Of a DNA stretch of 64,000 nt, positions 12,561 through 25,561 are shown piece by piece. The position numbers and the translations under genes are program-made. The first letter of the stretch is position 1; every line of letters begins with the position of its first letter. The DNA comes from Paragordius varius (Eukaryota > Nematomorpha), in assembly GCA_964247055.1 (NCBI GenBank), contig OZ176051.1, positions 12,648,001 through 12,712,000 of the forward strand. Direction: 5' to 3'. The notes under the pieces are model-generated. The model had not been told where the DNA came from and ran no database searches. It saw only the letters and a list, made by a program, of their open reading frames with translations.

Positions 12561-12870
12561 GTGTTATTGAGATCTCAAGATTGGCATAGGTTTTTAAAAG
12601 ATTTTGTATGATCTTGAAACACTTTGAAACATGAAAAAAACATAGTTACCCTATATAGTATTCTTACAGTTTTAACGGTGTCCTGAATGCACCAAAATAA
12701 TTTTTTCTCATACTTTCAATTAACCATTCTTAACAAACCAACATTTGTTGAAAAACACACTCTAATCTTTTATTCCTATTGGCCTGTGCAGAGACTGGAC
12801 AGATCTAATCTGCACGCCTCGCACATAAACCCCAAAAAATTAAAATCCAAAATACCTTGATTTTATGCCT

Positions 12871-13700
12871 CCGATTCGAATTGGGGAGGGGACTTCCGGC
12901 CTGTTTAGAATCAAAAATTTTAAAAATCTGGAACAAATCGAACATTTCTTATACAACATTGTTGCACGAAATACAAAAAGAAAGCTTAAAAAAACATGAT
13001 ATTAATAATTTTATGGATAAACCTTAAGGTAAAAAATTAATCAACATGATACAAAAAATAATGAATAATATCAATGTTAATTATGATTTAAAAGATTAGT
13101 TTAATTTACAATTCAAAAAAACACAAAATTTTGCAAAAATCAAAATAATGGCCTGAAGGAGTATATGAACCTTTTTTAAAAAAAAATAATTTTATTTAGA
13201 TATTTTGACTTATTTATAAAATTTTTATGGAGAAGCTTTGGATCTGTACCAGTCTTTTAGTAAAGAAGTGGGCAAGACCAATATCAATAAAACTAATTAA
13301 GACGGTCCGTTTTAAATTCATGACTCTTTCCTAATCAAAATTAATAAGTTAATTTTATATTTGGAAATAAGGCTTCATATCATACTTCTTCGATGCCATT
13401 TAATTTTGCAACATTTTTGTGAAATCATGCTTTTTTGATTTAAAGGCTAAAACTAAAGTTTAGCTAGTAATAAAAAAACATTAACATTTACATAAAAAAG
13501 TTATTTTTTGCATTATTTTTATATTAGCTAATGCACATATATCTTGTTGGCTAAATTTTTACTTTCAGGTTTATCCATAAAATAACTCATAATAAGTTTT
13601 TTTTATTTTTTTTTAATTATGTGCATCCATAATTTATTCCGTATTTCTTAAATTTTTTTTATTTTAAACACGCTTGGGGTTACCAACAAACCAACTCAAG
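12871..13700. repeat. Diverged M1-family MITE, possibly two fused copies
   Basis: It starts CCGATTCGAATTGGGG and holds family landmarks in both orientations (CTTCGATGCCATTTAATTTT near 13387, TTTTACTTTCAGGTTTATCC near 13558). It ends in a weak TIR, CTTGGGGTTACC, near 13675. It is longer than the 520-bp family size. Confidence 0.4.
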
Positions 13701-14310
13701 AACTAAAATGAATGTGTTGTATTCAAGAAAATAATTATTAGTATATATATTATTGTTATATGGAATAATTAGGGATTTAGTATTCTTCCCTATTCACTTT
13801 ATGGTTTATTGGGGCAATCTGGCCTTTGCCCTTAACGCATTCTCATGCCCAGGCCAACATCGCGTGAAGGAGGCAATAGGACTTTCTAGGCTTAACCTAA
13901 AACAATGAATATTTTTTAAATCAGGGTTTTAAAAATGGGTTAAATTAAATTTTGTATGTTTATTTTTGCAAACACTAAATAACAACAAATATATTTGGGT
14001 ATCTATATACTGGTAGAGGTATTTTTTTTAATACAATATATATATATATATATATATATATAGATATATATATATATATATAGATATATATATCAATTTA
14101 ATTCTACCTTAAAACAAAGATAATCTCTCTAATGGCTGTTATGCTTTGCTTTTTATCTTTTAATATTATTTTATTATAAGATTGGAGGGCATATACTTAT
14201 ATCATTAAATTTTGTTTTACTGGAACTAGCCTATATTCACCCATATTTCATTATTATATTTTTATATATCTATTTTTTTATCTTCGGCAAAAATTTAATA
14301 TTAGAAAACG
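13701..14310. other. Gene-less stretch with (TA)n/(TAGA) microsatellite
   Basis: AT-rich DNA with a TA-rich microsatellite at about 14037-14093 interrupted by GA steps. It is the upstream region of the membrane-protein gene; no convincing promoter motif was seen. Confidence 0.5.
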
Positions 14311-15198
14311 ATGATTTTCAACATTTTGCGCATAGGTTTCTATGGTTTGACCATCATAGGATTTACATTTTTAATTGGATATATAAGCACCGGTAAAAAA
14401 GAAGCACGAGATCAAGTATGGTGGAAGTCAAAACAATTCGCATGCCATATAATATTCTTAATTCTACATATAGCTCTTTTCATTACAAGCTTGTTAATGC
14501 ATATTAAACCGAAATTATGTGTTTTTGGAAAACGGTTGTCCTTTATCCAACAGACGGTCTTAGTTTTAATGGCTATAATAAAATTCGTTTTAGTCAATGA
14601 TACAATGATCAAATGTATAACACTTAAACCATCATTTAAAATATTCAAATCCATATTTAATTCGACAGCCATAGTTTTATTTGTCTTGATTGGTTCCCGA
14701 GTATTGGCTGCATTGATTCGATCACCTGATTTTTTAAAGTATGATAGGAAAAAAAGACCCCGGTCTATATATTCGCAAAAATTTTCACTAACTCTAATTT
14801 TAGTACGCATTAATTTTGTTATATTTTTAACGATTACGATATTATTGGCCTTTATTGTGTTAATGCAAAAGTACCGAATTCGTAATCAAGTCAATTGTAC
14901 TCAATCGATTGAAACAAATTTTTTAATAGCTATACATCACAATTCATCCGATCGAGAATCCGATAGAGAAAATGAAGTGGTATTAACAACGGAGCGACCA
15001 CAAAAATGTTTATATGCCAGTGAATATAAAAGCAGTTTAATTGTCATCTTCGGTTGCTTTATATTCATAAATATAACTCATATCATTCTGACTTTTATCC
15101 TGATAAAGGGTGCATATATGATAATAACCTTTTTGCAAAATCTAGAAATTGTGTTGGCATTGTTATGGCAACCTCGAGTCGTACCTAAGATCTCATAA
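14311..15198 (+). CDS. Orphan seven-pass membrane protein, 295 aa
   Basis: A single uninterrupted frame of 295 codons in DNA where chance frames seldom exceed 100. Seven hydrophobic segments are visible at roughly residues 5-25, 43-63, 78-95, 117-136, 159-185, 242-265 and 268-286. The loop between segments 5 and 6 (about 187-240) is polar, carries possible N-glycosylation sites (NCT, NSS) and two cysteines, and is rich in S, D, E and R. The loop after segment 4 is basic (KYDRKKRPRS). This is the layout of a receptor or multi-pass channel-like protein, but I recognise no family motif. The start is the first ATG after an upstream AT-rich region; no intron is needed. No neighbour gives context. 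It could be a fast-evolving lineage-specific receptor. The gene is likely real, the function unknown. Confidence 0.65.
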   Translation: MIFNILRIGFYGLTIIGFTFLIGYISTGKKEARDQVWWKSKQFACHIIFLILHIALFITSLLMHIKPKLCVFGKRLSFIQQTVLVLMAIIKFVLVNDTMIKCITLKPSFKIFKSIFNSTAIVLFVLIGSRVLAALIRSPDFLKYDRKKRPRSIYSQKFSLTLILVRINFVIFLTITILLAFIVLMQKYRIRNQVNCTQSIETNFLIAIHHNSSDRESDRENEVVLTTERPQKCLYASEYKSSLIVIFGCFIFINITHIILTFILIKGAYMIITFLQNLEIVLALLWQPRVVPKIS

Positions 15199-17045
15199 AA
15201 TTATTTATGTTAAACGTCGTCCAATAAATGTGTCTAAATTATAATTCGATTCTCATAATGATCATCTTATCAAATCTTATTAAAGTAAAAAATATTGATT
15301 TTAATGAAAATATGTGGTAGAAAAAAATATGTCACCCAATCTAACATAAGTTAAAAATAATTGTAATTTTTAAGCAATATAATAGGCATAAAAATTGTAA
15401 TCGATTGTAGACTAATTTTAAACAAGTTTTATTTATTTAAATATGATATTGATTTTTACACCAAATATGGATATTTTTCTATAAATTATGCAGAATTTAT
15501 ATACTGGGTGCCTGATCCGTAAATAGTATTATCTATAGATTTCATAGTATTGTAAATTGTAAATTTCTGTTGTACGCATTGATCCCGAAGTAAAGAAATC
15601 ATTTAATTTGTGCCAAAAGACTGTTCCAAAACTTTTTTACAATTTTTTATACAATAATTAACCCTACATTGTATACTATTTGTTTAAAATTTATTTTATA
15701 GTTTTTGAGGAGGTAATTTTTTAATTGTGTAATTATTCATTGAATATCATCATCCTTTGCATGGGGATTCGCCATTAAATGGTAGTATACCCGTTAAAAA
15801 AATTTCCAATATTTTCTTGATCTGGCTAATTCTAGATTTAAATTTGTGTTGAGCCATGTAGTATGGGGGCTACCCGATTTTGCTGATATTTTAACCGATT
15901 TTTGATAGTTTTAAGGATATGGGTATTTTCCCGTCTCTCAACATGTCCAGCCCATTATAACCGCAGATTCATGGTCACGTTGGGTTAAGATTAAGTATTC
16001 GGTACGGGTTTATAGATACGGCATAGTTGAACTTGGATGAGATTAAGCGTTTATGAGTTTGGGTTCGTTTTTTACATCGGCCAGGAGTGGATCCGTATGT
16101 AAAGATGGGACAAATGGCTATTGTGTAAATGCTGCACTTTGTTTGTAGTTAGACGAATTTATTTTTTTTTTAACGAATGGTATTTTTCCACATTTTGATA
16201 TGCAATGTTTAATTGCTTCCATTCCACCAACGGCTGATATCTATCACCCAAGTAGAAAGTGCTAATTGCTGATTATCGAAAAAGTTTGAAATTGGGTTGA
16301 GTATTAATATATTTATATATCCTGTGTATTAGTGATCATCGTAGTCATTAAGAAATTTGAGCACATAAGATGTAGCCTTAAATTTTTAAGTGATCCTTTA
16401 TATTTTCTAACCATATTATACATTTGTTTGCCTGTTTATCAGCGATTAAATTTATAGAAATAAATAGCGGCAAATTGAGAAGGATTTTTTTTAACAATTT
16501 TACATTTTTTTAACAAATTATTGTATAATGTGCCAAGACTAAAGAAAGCATATTTTATTCGGCTTAATACAGTTTATAGTTTTTAAAATATTCTTTTAAA
16601 TCTTTCTGGGTTAAACTATTCCAAAAATATTTGATTTTTAAAATGACCTCTTATAATCGCGTCTTGAGCTGTCCCAATTTTAGACTCTAAAAGTCTCAAA
16701 ACTCTAATAAATGTTAGTTTTTTATCTACGACAGGAAACAATGATTACTTTTTAATAAATAACTTTCAAAACAGAAGCTTATCTACAAGAGTGAGCTCTG
16801 GGATATAAATCCGATTGATTTTGGGGAAAAAGTTAAAACATCATGCGGTGTTTAATAGCCCATTATAGATATTGATTATTAATCGGATTTTGGTTTTGAA
16901 TTTAAAAGGTAGAAATTAAACTAAAATCTTAACGGGAGAACAATGTTTCGATTGTTTTTACAAGTTAAATCCTGGCCATAAATTTAGCAAATTATTGCAA
17001 GAAAAACGTAACCAGGTGGTAAACTTCTGATTGTGGCATTCACCC
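15199..17045. other. Gene-less stretch with old repeat debris
   Basis: Intergenic DNA. Near 15700-16130 lies GC-richer sequence that looks like transposon debris of unknown class. From 16455 to 16830 it holds a copy of a dispersed repeat that recurs at 19405-19650 (AGCGGCAAATTGAGAAGG, then GTACCGTGCC-like text). No exon could be supported. Confidence 0.4.
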
Positions 17046-17589
17046 ATGCACGTCGAATACATCATATTGGTGATAGCTTTGATTTTAAAGACTCTTGTTG
17101 CCATTAAAAAGGAAATTACCATTGCAATAACTCCATCTGGATCAAATATACATTATTTAAATTTAAATGTTTATATATAATGTTTAATTTAGTCTAGAAG
17201 ATAGAATGCACATTTGATGCCAAAGTTCTTGGCGGAACTGGGGAAGAATGGAAATTTGAATTAATTGTTGAAAATGAAAAGAGCTGTCGAGTATACCGAT
17301 ATGATAGCACATATTTGGTTTTTCAAACGTTTTCGTTGGAAATGAAGGGCGTTGAATCCAGTCATGCTTTAGTTAAGGTATATATGTATATATATATATA
17401 TTTATTTATTATAATTAAAAAAATATGTTATAATTTTATATTCATATTTTTATCTAGTATAAAGATAAGGCTATTGATTCCAGCCTTTATATTTTTAAAC
17501 CGAAGGAAAACAAAATATACAAAGCAAACGCAGAGCTGATACAACTTTCGGAAATTTACATCACTACTGAAAGTCATAATGAATTGTGA
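17046..17589 (+). CDS. MYDGF: MYDGF-like secretory-pathway protein, 3 exons, 144 aa
   Basis: Exons are 17046-17168, 17198-17377 and 17458-17589. The product begins with a hydrophobic signal segment (residues 4-19). The core follows the myeloid-derived growth factor (C19orf10) pattern: a cysteine at 45 followed by GGTGEEWKFEL (human GGTNEQWQMSL), a second cysteine at 70 and RYDSTYLVFQTFSLEMKGVE (human KSYLYFTQFKAEVRGAE). It ends HNEL, an ER-retrieval signal where human has RTEL. In the known family this is a small beta-sandwich protein of the ER and secretory pathway. The first intron is only 29 bp (17169-17197). Without removing it the frame meets a stop at once; with it the two halves join in phase 0. 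The second intron is 80 bp. Length is slightly under the human protein. Identification is from memory of the human sequence. Confidence 0.85.
17169..17197 (+). other. 29-bp micro-intron of MYDGF
   Basis: It starts GTTTATAT and ends GTCTAG, phase 0. An earlier AG at base 24 would leave a TAG stop in frame, so the longer form is preferred. Confidence 0.75.
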
Positions 17590-17885
17590 TAAATTTATGA
17601 AGTTGTAAAATAAATTATATTTTTAATTTTTTATTACTTTAATAATTGCAATTATGCCCATTTATGCTGGCTTAACATTATAGTTGGTCAATCAGCAACC
17701 CACTAGTGTATGGTAACAAAATGTCTATTAAATAAATGCTTATCTTAATTTGTTTTAAAACTCACGCTACTGATGACAAATTAATCAACGATATTGTTAA
17801 TAAGGCATAAATTTGCATCTTCTAATCAATATTGGGTAAATCATAAACCTTTTCGTTGTATTCCCGTTCAATTTATTTTCTATAG

Positions 17886-17925
<40 letters not shown>

Positions 17926-20039
17926 TTGGTTATAGTTCTTTTAGAATGGTTCTAATTTCGGTTTAAATTATTTACCACAATATAAATCTAAGAAAAAGTT
18001 TTTTTTATCAAAAATGGACTTTATCAAGGATCCATAATGAGCCCGAACGTTATAATGAAATAATTAAATACAACCGGAATGCCGCGCCAACTTGATGTCG
18101 ATTACCTTGTAATAACATCGACAAACGAAAGCGGTCTCATTGCCAAAATTCGTTTGTAGAATGACGTCCCACAAACCTGACTAAAAGTTAATTTCTCCAA
18201 AACTAAAACAATGCTGATAATTTCAATCCTAAAAACCCGTGCAGCATATGTAAATAAGATTTAAATCAAACTCCGTACGGTGTAATTCTTGCTCATGGGC
18301 ACATAAAAAATGCATTAGTTTTAATATCAGCTGTTCGTCTCATCGTGTTTTGGACCGTCCCAATTTTAGATATTAGAAGTCAAAACCATAAAAAATAATT
18401 GTTTTTTTAAGTATCACTGTGTCTACAAAAAATAACCTGTTGTAATATATGTCATAAGAAAATGTATCAGGATTATGATAGTGTTTTGCGCCCTTACGGG
18501 TGATAAAAGAATGTTGGTAAACTTTTGTGGTAATTGCACATTATCGAAAGTGGCACAATTTGAGCACGTTTTTTATAATAAAATTTTTTTGGCATATAAA
18601 CGCAAGTATGCCGGGATTGCTCAATATGATTTTTTATTATATGCTTAATTTTAACCATAAAAAATATTATTAATTTAATATTTAGCATAATATAAAGCGT
18701 TTTGTACCGTTTCTAACATACAACTAAATTTTGTTAAAAATTTAATTTTCGTAAAAAGTATGCATTTTTTAAAAAATATTTTTTATGTCAAAATTTAGTT
18801 TATAGTTAAAAATTATATTGCGCTATCTCGGAATTCTTGCGTTTATTAAAAAACTAGCCTATTTTAGAAGAGCAAAAAGTATTAAGACTTTCGGAGCCCA
18901 GATTTAAAAATTAGAATATTGTAAAAATAGTTTTGCTTTATATAGGTAGTTTTTATAATAAATTTTAGTTATATTTTTTGGAATGAAGCATCTAGTTTTC
19001 GCCAAAAAAATTTTATTCATAAAATTGTAAATATTGCCATTTTCTGATATGGAGCGCTTATCACAAAAGTGTTAATTTTATATCTTAGAGCCAAGATACA
19101 TTTTCCGATCAGAATATATACACAGTTTTTTAGTTCCGATTGACGCAATGTACGTGTACAATCTCTGATAATTAAATTTAAACAAAAAGATGTTTCAAAA
19201 CCGTAGTTTATTTGCAAAATGGAGCTCTGGGATATCAAACTACCCCAAAAGGGTAAACTAGTACATAAAGCAAAAAGGTAATGAAGTGATAACAATAAAA
19301 ATATGTTTTGCTGGTAGAATGCAACTCGAAAGCTTAATTAAATAATTGCATTTTTAAAACCATAATATACATATATTGGTCTCAGCTTAAAAAAAATTTA
19401 CGAAAAAATAGCGGAGAAAAAGTTTCACAGGATTTTTTTTAAAATTTACATTAAAAAATGTTTCTTGTACCGTGCCATACGAGGAATTTAAGAAAGTTAT
19501 ACTTTTTTGGTAAAAGCGGCAATATTTCTACTCATATGCGAAATAAAAAATTTTTGATATTGCTTCAAAAATATTTGAAATATTTTTACTACAAATATAA
19601 GCAAAACAATATATGCATAAAAAAATGGATTCCAAGAGTCTTAAATTTTTAACCCTCTCTAAAATGGGCTATTGTTAAAAACGTAAAGATACCAATTTTG
19701 TAAAATATACAATAAATTATTATGACATCAAAAAAATAATTTAAATATTTAATTTGTAGCTAAATTTTGTGGGCGCTATAATAACGTTGAACGAGCATAC
19801 AACATTTAAGACGATATAACAACAGTTTTTCTAATTACTTATTATGACACTGAAGTAGATCCTATTGCTGTGGACACAAACGCGCCATTATAATTGCAAA
19901 AGTTATAACACTTTATGATACACGTAGTTAATATCGTTAATTGTATCTTCAAGCAAAATAGTTAGTATATAATTCATATATTATTATATCACACACACAT
20001 GTTTAATTTTGGTATTTAAATGTTGTATACTTCAATCAC
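17590..20039. other. Gene-less stretch with dispersed repeat copies
   Basis: It contains a (TA)n tract at about 17888-17920, a copy of the dispersed repeat at 18480-19300 (landmarks GCTATCTCGGAATTCTTGCG and GGAGCTCTGGGATATC) and another repeat block at 19405-19650. Reading frames here (18494-18688, 19017-19295, 19458-19652) are repeat-borne and unsupported. The end, about 19790-20040, may be leader or LTR sequence of the fossil that follows. Confidence 0.45.
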
Positions 20040-22945
20040 CTAAATTGGCGTGGTCAACCTGGCAAAAATTTATCTGGAAATATTTAATGAAAATGAAAAT
20101 TATAACCGATATGTTTTTTACATTCAGCGAATGCTAGCTGCAAAAAACATGACGACAAGCGTCAACATTTACAGGATATTGTTTCTCGCTTACGCAGGAA
20201 TGTCGGTTACAAAGAAATTCGAACAATTCCTTTTCCCAAATTCGCTCGACAATACCACCTGCGAGGACATCCGGCAGGAAAATTTACGCATCGAATAGGA
20301 CGAATATATTCCAGGCCAAATTATTTGGTAAAAATTCATCGGACTGAGAAACACTTATGGATGTTTTACGAGTCAAAACCAAAGTCGCAAAATTCAATTC
20401 ATGTTTGTCGTAGATGAAAAAATACGGGACGCTTTCATTGCAGGCCTGGGGGTCGAAAATTTAGAATTAAATCTGTTAACCAGATTCCCCAACGTCATGT
20501 GGGAAAACGAACCCTTAAACCTAATAAAACAGTGCCCTCCCTCAACTATGAAACGGCACATCAATCGGCAACAATAGTTGGCAACATATTGCAGACAACA
20601 GCTCGGAGATACTAGAACAAGTGTCGATTCAGCGGTTTAGGTCATGCACCCGGCAAATGCCCAGCTTGGAACAATCAATTTTATAAGTGTCAAGGCTGGA
20701 TTTACTTCCAACCGAACTGTAAGAAGAAAAGGATTAGCAACGTTCAGCACATCGAATGTAGCCACTACTAAATTAACAATAATTATTGGTAAGCCAATAC
20801 GCATGATTATGGGCACAGGTTCAAGTGTATCTATAATTGATTGTCAGGCGTGGGAAAGAATTGGGGACCCTGTGTTACAACAAACAGGCAAGATTTGTAT
20901 GGCTATGGTAGACAAAAAAATCAATTTCAAGGGTAGGTGTATGGTCAGGGTACAATTCTATGATGAAACAAAATCTCTGACCTGCTTTGTTGTGATCGGC
21001 TGGGCTCCAGCAATTGGTTGGGATTGGCTTCAAGAATTCCCAAATGTCATAAAACAGATTATACGTAAATACTTTAATAATAATATATTTGAGGAAAATA
21101 TACTCCTTTTTTGTGAAAAGTTAGGGTGTTTCACTGGAACACCTATCTAACCTTTTTTAAAAAAACAATATAAAACCAAAAATTTTTAAGTGTCGCCGCA
21201 TCCCGACATTAAAATAAAAAGTCGACTCTGAAATTAAGAGATTAGAAGCGGTTAATCAAACCATTAGACTCTACGACTGAGAAATTAACCTGGGCCACCA
21301 CTATTGTTTGTATAACAAAAGTGAATGGTGTCTTAGGGTTATATGCAGATAATCGTGTTACAATAGATCTGCATCTAGGAGAATCATTTTCGGTAAACGA
21401 TTTAAAAGACGCATAAGGCGACTGCCAGGGAAAAGCTGTATATATATAGGTGATATTTTAATAACAGAGACAAACCTAAACGAACATAAAATTAATTTAG
21501 AAAGGGTATTTAAGCGTCTAGATCAATCTAGTTTAAAATTAAGTAAAAGTAAACTAACAACCGTCCGTAAGCTATTTGGGATATGTTATTTCAAACAACG
21601 ACATCTCACCGCTGCCGATAAAGTTTAAGCTATACAAGACTTCCCAAGACCCATTGACAAAACAACACTCAAGTCTTTCTTAGGCTAAATAAATTTTCAC
21701 ACAAGATTCCTCTTAAAGTTTCATGGAAGTTTGTCTGTACTCCTAAGTAGTTAACCCTGTATATGGACCAAAAACCACGAGGACTTAACAGAGCCACACA
21801 CTGTTAAACTAATCCCGTTCAACCCTGAGTTACCTAAATCGAAACAGATGCCTCGAATAAAGTGTACGGAGGAGTGTTGCTACAGACCACGCGGGAGGGC
21901 ATAAATACACACATTGCTGCATCAAGAAAGTACACGCAGAATATTATTGGGTGATAGAAAAGGAAGCACCAGCCATAATTTTCGCTTTTGAAAAATTAAC
22001 GTTTATTAAGTGGAAGAAGTGTGAATTGCATAGGGATAACAAACCACTAATAAAGCTGTTTGGAAATAATCGTAAACAAACCAAATAAACAATTCCAAAC
22101 TACTACTTTGGATATATAAAGCTACCAAATTTAATTACAATCTAGGGTACATTTAAAGCCATGAAAACATTGCAGATCCATTGTCCCGCATGCCGACAGA
22201 GCCACAACAACAAGAACAGAGAGTCTACGAACAGCAGAACATGTAAGGTTTGTCAATAATAATCTATTTAACACAAGTTGTGACCTTATTAGAAGCCAGA
22301 TCGAAACCGACACAGTCTTAAAACAGGTAAAAAGTGCACTAAATACAAACAACAGGTCCGATAAAATATTACACCCATTTCAAAGTTTTAAAAATGAAAT
22401 TGAAGATACGTACGGGTTACTATATTGGCATGATAGATTAATGATTCCCGAATTTCAAAAATACATATCTTACAATTATTACACGTTTGACACCCTGGGT
22501 CAAAAGCAAGGTACGAACAAGCAAGACAAATAGACTTTTGGCACAATATTGAAAGCGACCTAAAAAAGTGGGTAGATATGTATAAAAAATGTCAAGAAAA
22601 CCGTATGATGCGAAAATCGAATCCCACATACAATTGGAACACTAATGCAGCAATATGGGAGAGATTACATCCAGATATAGCAAGCCCGAACAATTATTAT
22701 TGGACAGTTCTTATTAGCAGTTATTCTCGATGAGTCGAAGTTAAACTATCGAAAATGATATCGACCAAAAATATCCTAAATTTTCTAGACGAATATTTCT
22801 GTTATGAATCGCCAAGAATGATAGTAACCGACATATCCTACTTTACATCTGTTAAAAAATTAATGGAAACGGGAAACATTAAAAATGTAACATCACTTCC
22901 CTATCATCGTGGAACAAGTGATATATACCCTCAAATACTTTAAAT
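20040..22945 (+). mobile_element. Ty3/gypsy retrotransposon fossil, plus strand
   Basis: Parts appear in the normal order: gag-like sequence (from about 20050), an aspartic-protease region (about 20790-20870, with SSVSIID), a reverse-transcriptase palm remnant (about 21340-21600), an RNase H region (about 21840-22060, with an EIDAS motif) and an integrase core (about 22440-22940). It is broken in many places, well over ten. No clear LTR pair was found, so it is probably internal sequence with lost or diverged ends, and old. Confidence 0.75.
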
Positions 22946-23535
22946 TTAAATTTTTTTTGGAAAAAAACATTTTATATTTAAACAAATTTTATAGATATGT
23001 TTAAATTCTGGGATAGATTCAGTATCATTAAATTATATAGAAAGTGTATTTATATATGTTAAAATGTTCTGAATGTCAATACCATGATCCAAAATACCAT
23101 AAAAACATTTCATGGTATTTTGCCTTAATAAAATCCTCAAACGAAGAAGCGTTTTTTAATAATTTCATTTATATGATCAACCTGTCAAAAATTGTCGCAA
23201 TATCTCGGCATTTTTGCTTCTATTTAAAGAAAACTAAACCATGTCAGACGTTGAGACTAAGTCATATTAAATTAAATTATTTATACAATTTAGTAATATA
23301 TAATAAATATGGCATTTTTGACCAATAAGACGCACAAGTTTCGAGATTTTTAAGATCAAAAGCACGATATGAATCTAATACATTTTATTGATATATATAA
23401 TGGATGGAATGGATGGAAAATGTCAGGAGTCCAGATTCGGAGTTTTGTGACCGAAGTAATTCCCGCCATAAATTACGATCTTTACATTGTTCTGTCGTAA
23501 GGCTACGTTAATTTAAGTCCCTTTTTATATTATCA
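22946..23535. other. Gene-less stretch with a possible LINE tail
   Basis: AT-rich DNA. The frame at 23044-23328 lies over a diverged dispersed repeat (CGCAATATCTCGGC) and is not supported. At about 23395-23505 the plus strand reads like the last residues of a LINE polyprotein (W-M-E-N-V-R, then an R/S/H-rich end), but this is too short to be sure. Confidence 0.3.
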
Positions 23536-25561
23536 CTAGCGTAAATCTCGTGCTGCTAAGCAGCCCGAGGAAATCCTTCGGACTTTCGTGAGGGAGGAGA
23601 GGGTGGGCTATTTGAAAAAAGGAATCAATAAAATGATCCTTATATGTGGTTTATTTCGAAACAATATTTAATAGCTATGATCTCATAGGGTTTTTGAACG
23701 GTGCATTCATACTAATATATTGTTTACGTGTGTAAAGGCCCCAAATTGAGGCTAACGGAAAAAACCGCTATATTATAACTTTTACTTTTTTATGGGTAAT
23801 ATTTAAAGCCTTTATTGAACTCGTATGGCTTCTTTAGTTTTCTGAAAATCAGCTCCGAAGCCAAGCCATTTTTGTTTGGCATCTCAGTTTAAAACAATTG
23901 ACCCCTACCCATAGGCCTTAATGGAAAAAACACTAAGTTAAATTATTTACCTAAAATATTTGGAATCATCTTTGACACCATCGTCTCATGGATTATTCCA
24001 AAAAATACCTCAACACTAAATAATCCTATATGATGGCGTATTTTTAGGGCATAAAGGCCCAAAATTAACGGCTGATAAAAAAAGGCGTGACCTTAATTTT
24101 TACCTAGTAACGGGTCGAACTTTGAATGTGCTCATATGGCATAAATTTTCTTTAAATTAGTTCCAAAACAACGCAATTCTTTATAGTGACACAGTTTTTG
24201 GCGGGTAGCTTCTTACCCAGAGGCAGGTATAAAAAAGCGTCGGGCAAAATTTTTGTCTTAAAATAGGGAATATCTAGAATTATAATTTCCATATGTTACT
24301 ATAAGCTGTTGGAAATATTGCTACAATACTAAAAAATTGTTCTATGGCGGCGAATTTTTCAGGGCGTAAAACTTTTCTTAGCGACTCATTGAAATAACCC
24401 CTATACTAAAATATTTGTTTTTTAAGGGGTAATAAATATTTTAGGCCCTTATTGAACTCACATAGTCTAAAATGTTTCTGAAATTTGGCTCCAAAGGCAT
24501 GCTGTAAGTGATGCATTTTTAAACAGGTAGCCCCCTACCCAGAGCCTATTTAACCGATAATTTCATAAATTCGCTCGACTTAAATTTTTGCCTTTTTACG
24601 GGTAATATTTCAGGCCCTTATAAGACTTATATGGCCTGTTTTAATAAAATTAATTCCTAAACAACGCGATTTTGATCGGGTTGCGCAGTTTTAGGCGGGT
24701 AGCTCCCTACCCAGAGGCTGATACAAAAAAGCGCTTGATTAAAATTTTCTTTTTACGGAGAATACCTGGAATCATGATTGATTCCATATGCCCTCATTAG
24801 TTTTTGGTACGTGGAATCATGATTGATTCCATATGCTCATATTAGTTTTTGGAAAAATTGCTTCAAAACTAAACAATTATTCTATGGTGGCGCATTTTTC
24901 AGGGCGTGAAGGGCCTATTTAACCGCTAATTTGAAAATTCCCCTCGACTTAAATTTTTGAATTTTTACGGGTAATATCTTAGCACGGATTGAACTCATAT
25001 GCCTGATAGGTTTTCATTTTCTTAAATTTAGCCCCAAAGGCACGTTATTTCGATATGGCGTGTAAATTTTTAGCGGGTATTCCCTTACTCAGCACCTATC
25101 ATCAAAGAAACGCTTGACTAAAATTTTTGCCTTTTAACAAGGAATAGGAATCCTATTAAATTTTTAAGGTCTCATACTTTGGGCGAAAAATAGATTCAAA
25201 AAATTATTTTTGCGGATTATTTTTTTGGACATTTTAAGGGGGGAGTGGATTAAAAGGAGGGCGTAAATTAAAAAGGCTAGCCCGACTATGTTGGGTGCAA
25301 TCGAAAATAAGTAAAAAAATCATATTAAAAATCAAATGACCAACACGTTTTCGGGAAAATGGTCTCAAAGACACGATGTTTGTGTTCTGTTTCAAAAAAA
25401 CCCGTTTTTTACACGGGGTTGGCCCGAACTGGGTGCCTAATTTTAAAAAAGGGCGAAGCTATTGTCGGGCCATTCATTAATGATTATATTTTTTCAATAT
25501 TTGGATTTAAATGCCGGTTTTCCGGAAACAGATCACAAATCCACTTTTATTTTTATAAAGA
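23536..25561 (-). mobile_element. Non-autonomous Helitron, minus strand
   Basis: On the minus strand the 5' end is TC at 25561 with head TTTATAAAAATAAAAG. The 3' end shows a hairpin (GCTGCTTAGCAGC), a 12-base spacer ending TTTACG and CTAG (23539-23536), followed by T. It shares the internal phrases of the 4.1-8.8 kb element. At 24758-24845 a unit of about 65 bp, containing CGTGGAATCATGATTGATTC-like text, is duplicated in tandem. No Rep/helicase is present; the plus-strand frame at 25359-25616 is a shadow. Confidence 0.8.

Noticed and set aside
14412-14810. 132-codon minus-strand frame opposite the membrane protein
   Set aside because: It overlaps the longer, strongly hydrophobic plus-strand frame and looks like its complement shadow.
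23044-23328. 94-codon plus-strand frame
   Set aside because: It overlaps a diverged dispersed repeat and shows no motif.
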